Below, one piece after another: positions 61,281 through 64,000 of a stretch of 64,000 nucleotides of DNA (positions are counted from its first letter, which is position 1; every line of letters begins with the position of its first letter). The notes under the pieces were generated by a model. It saw nothing but the letters and a program-made list of their open reading frames with translations, was not told where the DNA came from and made no database searches. Origin of the DNA: UBA4416 sp048498515 (lineage in GTDB: Bacteria > Bacteroidota > Bacteroidia > B-17B0 > Aurantibacillaceae); assembly GCA_048498515.1 (NCBI GenBank), contig JBEHXV010000007.1, forward strand, positions 1-64,000, in the 5' to 3' direction. A program made the position numbers and the translations under genes.

Positions 61281-62255
61281 ATGGGAACCAGGGAGTTTAA
61301 TCCTTTTTTGTTTTACAGCAAACAATTTCAAGAACTATTGTCGGAAGCGACGAAACAACAAAACCCTGCCTTATGGCTCTTTAAGCACGATGCAAGAACC
61401 TGCTTATTTATGCTGGAGGCATTGACACGTCTGCATAAACAAGCCTATGACAAAAAGATTTTTGTTAAATGGAACAACCGTTTCAAAAAGCTGGAAGATC
61501 TTTTAGGTGAAATAGATAAGTACGCGGCCCTTGAAAAAGAGCTTAAAGGAAATAAACGGATTTCGCCCGAAGTACTAAAGTATTTTTCCGTTCATACCAA
61601 CAGGTATGTTACACGCTTCAACCAGCGCCTTCGTGAGAAAAAATGGCTGGAAGACAAGTTGCAAAAATTTGATAAAGGCATAAAAGAGTTTGATATAACA
61701 TATGATAAAGACCACATCAGTTTGCTGAAGCTTGCCATAAAAAATGAGGTGAACGAGATCCTGGATTTTGCCCGAAAGTATGAGTACACGTTCACGAGGC
61801 TCGAAGAGCAGGTGCATGAGCTGAGACGTAAAATACGGTGGTTGAGTATCTACGCCTCATGTTTAAAAGGCCTGATCCAGCTTAAAGCCTCTTCCAAAAA
61901 ACATACATACCACGTCCATTATTTTACAAAACAAGTGCTAAGCTCGCCTTTCAACCGGCTTGAGTCTAAGCCAAAAAATGTGACTGTTGCGCAATTTAAC
62001 AAGGATTCTTTTTTTGCTTTAAGCTGGCTTATCAATGAACTGGGAATACTAAAGGACAAGATCATTACATTGCATGAGTTGAAAGACGCCATTTATGTTG
62101 CAGAAGATGTGAGCGAAGAAAAAGCACTGGCTAAAGCCATTTCTATTCTGGGTTTAAAAAAGAGTGCTGAAAAAGATGTGTTAAAAGAAGCATCGGAAAA
62201 GATAAGGACCGTTTTTGAAAAAGATAAAATCCTCGATCACCTGCTTATCGCATAA
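61281..62255 (+). CDS. CHAD-like helical protein
   Basis: 324 residues, all-helical. FKHDARTCLFMLEALTRLHKQ and EEQVHELRRKIRWLSIYASCLKGL fit the H-x2-R-helical pattern of CHAD domains, which bind polyphosphate; identity is low so the call is tentative. No signal peptide. It is 84 bp downstream of the second phosphatase and its end overlaps the convergent PorU2-like gene by 11 bp. Confidence 0.55.
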   Translation: MGTREFNPFLFYSKQFQELLSEATKQQNPALWLFKHDARTCLFMLEALTRLHKQAYDKKIFVKWNNRFKKLEDLLGEIDKYAALEKELKGNKRISPEVLKYFSVHTNRYVTRFNQRLREKKWLEDKLQKFDKGIKEFDITYDKDHISLLKLAIKNEVNEILDFARKYEYTFTRLEEQVHELRRKIRWLSIYASCLKGLIQLKASSKKHTYHVHYFTKQVLSSPFNRLESKPKNVTVAQFNKDSFFALSWLINELGILKDKIITLHELKDAIYVAEDVSEEKALAKAISILGLKKSAEKDVLKEASEKIRTVFEKDKILDHLLIA

Positions 62256-64000
62256 TCACCAGTTTTCCGATCCCCTTTTTAAAGAAAGAATCCGCTTCGG
62301 TTTCACGTTTTTCCATGGCCTGCCCGTTATGCCTTGTAATAACACGGTACAGGTAAACGCCATTGGCCAGCTTGTCCCCAAACTCATCCCTGCCATCCCA
62401 GGCATAACTGGTAATGTTACGACCTATGTGCAAATTGCCCAATTCGTTCTTGGTGATCTCTCTCACCACTTTACCTGTAATGGTCATAATTTGAATAATA
62501 AACACATCAGGCGTTTCGCTGCCGGTAAGCGTGAACACAAATTTAGTGGAGGTACTGAAAGGGTTTGGATAATTTAATACTTCCGTCACGGTTTCTTTAT
62601 TAACCACCTCGAACTGGATGTTATAGTCTGTAGCACCCGACACGTTTTTGGTCCTATCGGCAGTTTGTACAATCAGTTTGTATTTTCCGTCCTCCATCAG
62701 TTCGGGCCGCCATTCTATTTTACAGGCATTATTTGGCAATTGTGCCGGCGTAAACTGAAGTCCGCTATGAGAATAATACAGGCGTTTGTCAACCGACTGG
62801 TTCGGGTAGCGTATGTATAATTTATAATCATTGGTGTCATTGAGCGCCAGGAACTTGTTCTCGTCTTTTAAAGTTACCAGTACATAAGGTTTTGCTGAAA
62901 CAATGTCACCGTTCAAAATATGTGTGCCATCAAACGTCACATCCAGCAAAGGATTTATTTTGTCGCTTATAACGTTGAACGGAATCCTCACCACATTATT
63001 GAAGTGGTACTGCTCTCTCTGGTATTTGCTGTTTGCCGGCGGATTCACGTCTACCCACAGGTAATTGGCTCCTGTGTAGTCAATGTGATTGGAATCAAGA
63101 TCATTGTAGCTTTTAAAGTTAATGGTATCCATAATAACCTGTCCCGGATTGAAAAGATTGCGTTTCAATTTTTGAGGCAGGTAATGCAATACCCTGCTTT
63201 TGTCCTCTATCCAGTAAGTTACTACCAGGCTATCAGTAAAAGGCAAAGGACCAATATTTTCTATGGGTAGTGTTACAATTAAGCTTTCGCCCTCCTGCAA
63301 ATCAGTTTTATTAATGGTATAACCTTTCTTGGGGTTAATGGCACATTCCGGAGCTTCATCATAATAGACCTGCCATTTTTTTAACTGGGGCGGTGTCAGG
63401 TAAAGCGTGTCGCTCATGCGCGCCACCAATTGCATATAAGGATAGGTAGCTGCATTTACATAATGAGCAAGATCATATATGTCGGTACTGTCGCGGGTAA
63501 AGCGGGCAAGCGTATCACGCGTACCGTTAGCCTTGATGCCTATCACCTGTATCAGGATACTGTCGCTGTTTGGCAGCTCCAGTGGTTTTTGGCTCCAGTG
63601 CAGGCTGTTCCATTGTGCCGAAGGCCCTATGAGCTCAGAGGCAATATAGCCATTGTTCCACCTGGTTTTTAAGGTGTCCTGTAATTTTATCGCGCTTCGG
63701 TTATTGGCGCCAAAAACCTCGTGGGCTGTACCGGGTGCAATGCTAGTATGTTTGGTGCCATAAATAATATAAGGTACAGTATCTTTGATGAAGCTCATGG
63801 CCGAAGCTCCAAACTTTTCGAACTCCGCTCTTAATGCCGGCGAGTAGCTTTGCGACGCATGGTTTTGCTGCGACCAGGCAAGGATCTTTTGATTGGGAGG
63901 AATTCCTGCTAAAAAGATCCTCATGTCATCCTGCCAGTTTGGTGTTGCTACGCCACAAAAATTGGAGGAACCGAACGATACCACCTTAAAAGTATAGTTT
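62245..64000 (-). CDS. C-terminal part of a PorU2/C25-like cell-surface protein (5' end outside the window)
   Basis: The frame is open to the right edge; only the last ~585 residues are seen. Sequence includes NWQDDMRIFLAGIPPNQKILAWSQQ, CARF-like PLPFTDSLVVTYWIEDKSR and the FlgD-like end YPNPFSTSTKFVFTL then KVVREITKNELGNLHIGRNIT and WDGRDEFGDKLANGVYLYRV, finishing KGIGKLVIMR. This arrangement resembles the large C25 gingipain-like PorU2 proteins of T9SS-bearing Bacteroidota. The protease domain lies beyond the window, so the assignment is from memory. Confidence 0.7.
   Translation of the reverse strand, partial: NYTFKVVSFGSSNFCGVATPNWQDDMRIFLAGIPPNQKILAWSQQNHASQSYSPALRAEFEKFGASAMSFIKDTVPYIIYGTKHTSIAPGTAHEVFGANNRSAIKLQDTLKTRWNNGYIASELIGPSAQWNSLHWSQKPLELPNSDSILIQVIGIKANGTRDTLARFTRDSTDIYDLAHYVNAATYPYMQLVARMSDTLYLTPPQLKKWQVYYDEAPECAINPKKGYTINKTDLQEGESLIVTLPIENIGPLPFTDSLVVTYWIEDKSRVLHYLPQKLKRNLFNPGQVIMDTINFKSYNDLDSNHIDYTGANYLWVDVNPPANSKYQREQYHFNNVVRIPFNVISDKINPLLDVTFDGTHILNGDIVSAKPYVLVTLKDENKFLALNDTNDYKLYIRYPNQSVDKRLYYSHSGLQFTPAQLPNNACKIEWRPELMEDGKYKLIVQTADRTKNVSGATDYNIQFEVVNKETVTEVLNYPNPFSTSTKFVFTLTGSETPDVFIIQIMTITGKVVREITKNELGNLHIGRNITSYAWDGRDEFGDKLANGVYLYRVITRHNGQAMEKRETEADSFFKKGIGKLVIMR

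Noticed and set aside
1..64000. tRNA, rRNA, insertion sequences or prophage
   Set aside because: No cloverleaf, rRNA segment, transposase or phage structural gene was recognised in the intergenic regions or frames.

Overview
The window is chromosomal DNA from a member of the Bacteroidota, probably class Bacteroidia and close to the Flavobacteriales, Sphingobacteriales or Chitinophagales. I cannot place it more precisely. Four lines of evidence support this: type IX secretion (T9SS) type A C-terminal sorting modules on four large secreted proteins; a CarboxypepD-regulatory/TonB-dependent receptor; GH3, PepSY-like, DUF4292, DUF1571 and WG-repeat families typical of the phylum; and AT-rich leaders without clear Shine-Dalgarno sites. 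No rRNA, tRNA, CRISPR array, transposase or phage gene was recognised. Core metabolism looks ordinary (kdsB, shikimate kinase, ispD, dxs, purD, gltX, tadA, selD-mnmH).

Layout. 1-5056: two T9SS cargo proteins and a glucosaminidase with LysM repeats. 5073-9060: an AlkD-like DNA alkylation repair protein divergent from a prolyl oligopeptidase, then a DUF1571-like protein. 9149-11394: kdsB-aroK and a secreted beta-rich protein that may be Ntox23-like. 11495-17543 (minus strand): ispD-polX followed by two small envelope genes, a zinc-ribbon membrane protein and a GH3-family protein. 17600-24953: an HTH regulator divergent from an unusual phospholipid cassette (lipoprotein, secreted protein, YnbA-like CDP-alcohol phosphotransferase, YnbB-like CdsA, PlsC, CsgG/TolB-like protein, small protein, second CDP-alcohol phosphotransferase). 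25087-30353: an operon of two outer-membrane-barrel proteins with calcium-binding thrombospondin-3 repeats, a SPOR protein and a Pro-rich peptide. 30670-35284 (minus): dxs, a small membrane protein, and mnmH-selD for tRNA selenouridine. 35505-39260: a very basic secreted peptide, purD and a third T9SS protein. 39299-44165 (minus): a response regulator and histidine kinase, a PepSY-like protein and a TonB-dependent receptor. 44545-46881: a small secreted protein and a CUB-containing T9SS protein. 46883-51878 (minus): nucleotidyltransferase, TPR lipoprotein, DUF4292 lipoprotein and a degenerate EnvC-like LytM protein. 52112-57121: WG-repeat-like protein, atypical SDR, tadA, VOC protein and gltX. 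57185-64000: two tandem TPR/SpoIIE-phosphatase membrane proteins, a CHAD-like protein, and the C-terminal part of a giant PorU2-like cell-surface protein that runs off the window.

The most interesting region is 18.6-30.4 kb. An accessory phospholipid cassette with its own regulator and repeated putative operators sits immediately upstream of an envelope operon combining outer-membrane barrels, Ca2+-binding repeats and peptidoglycan-binding SPOR domains. Together they look like an envelope-remodelling locus. The intergenic regions hold several families of dispersed inverted repeats (TTCAACCCCTTCAGGG-type, TGTCAnTTCGAG-type and others) that recur within the window.
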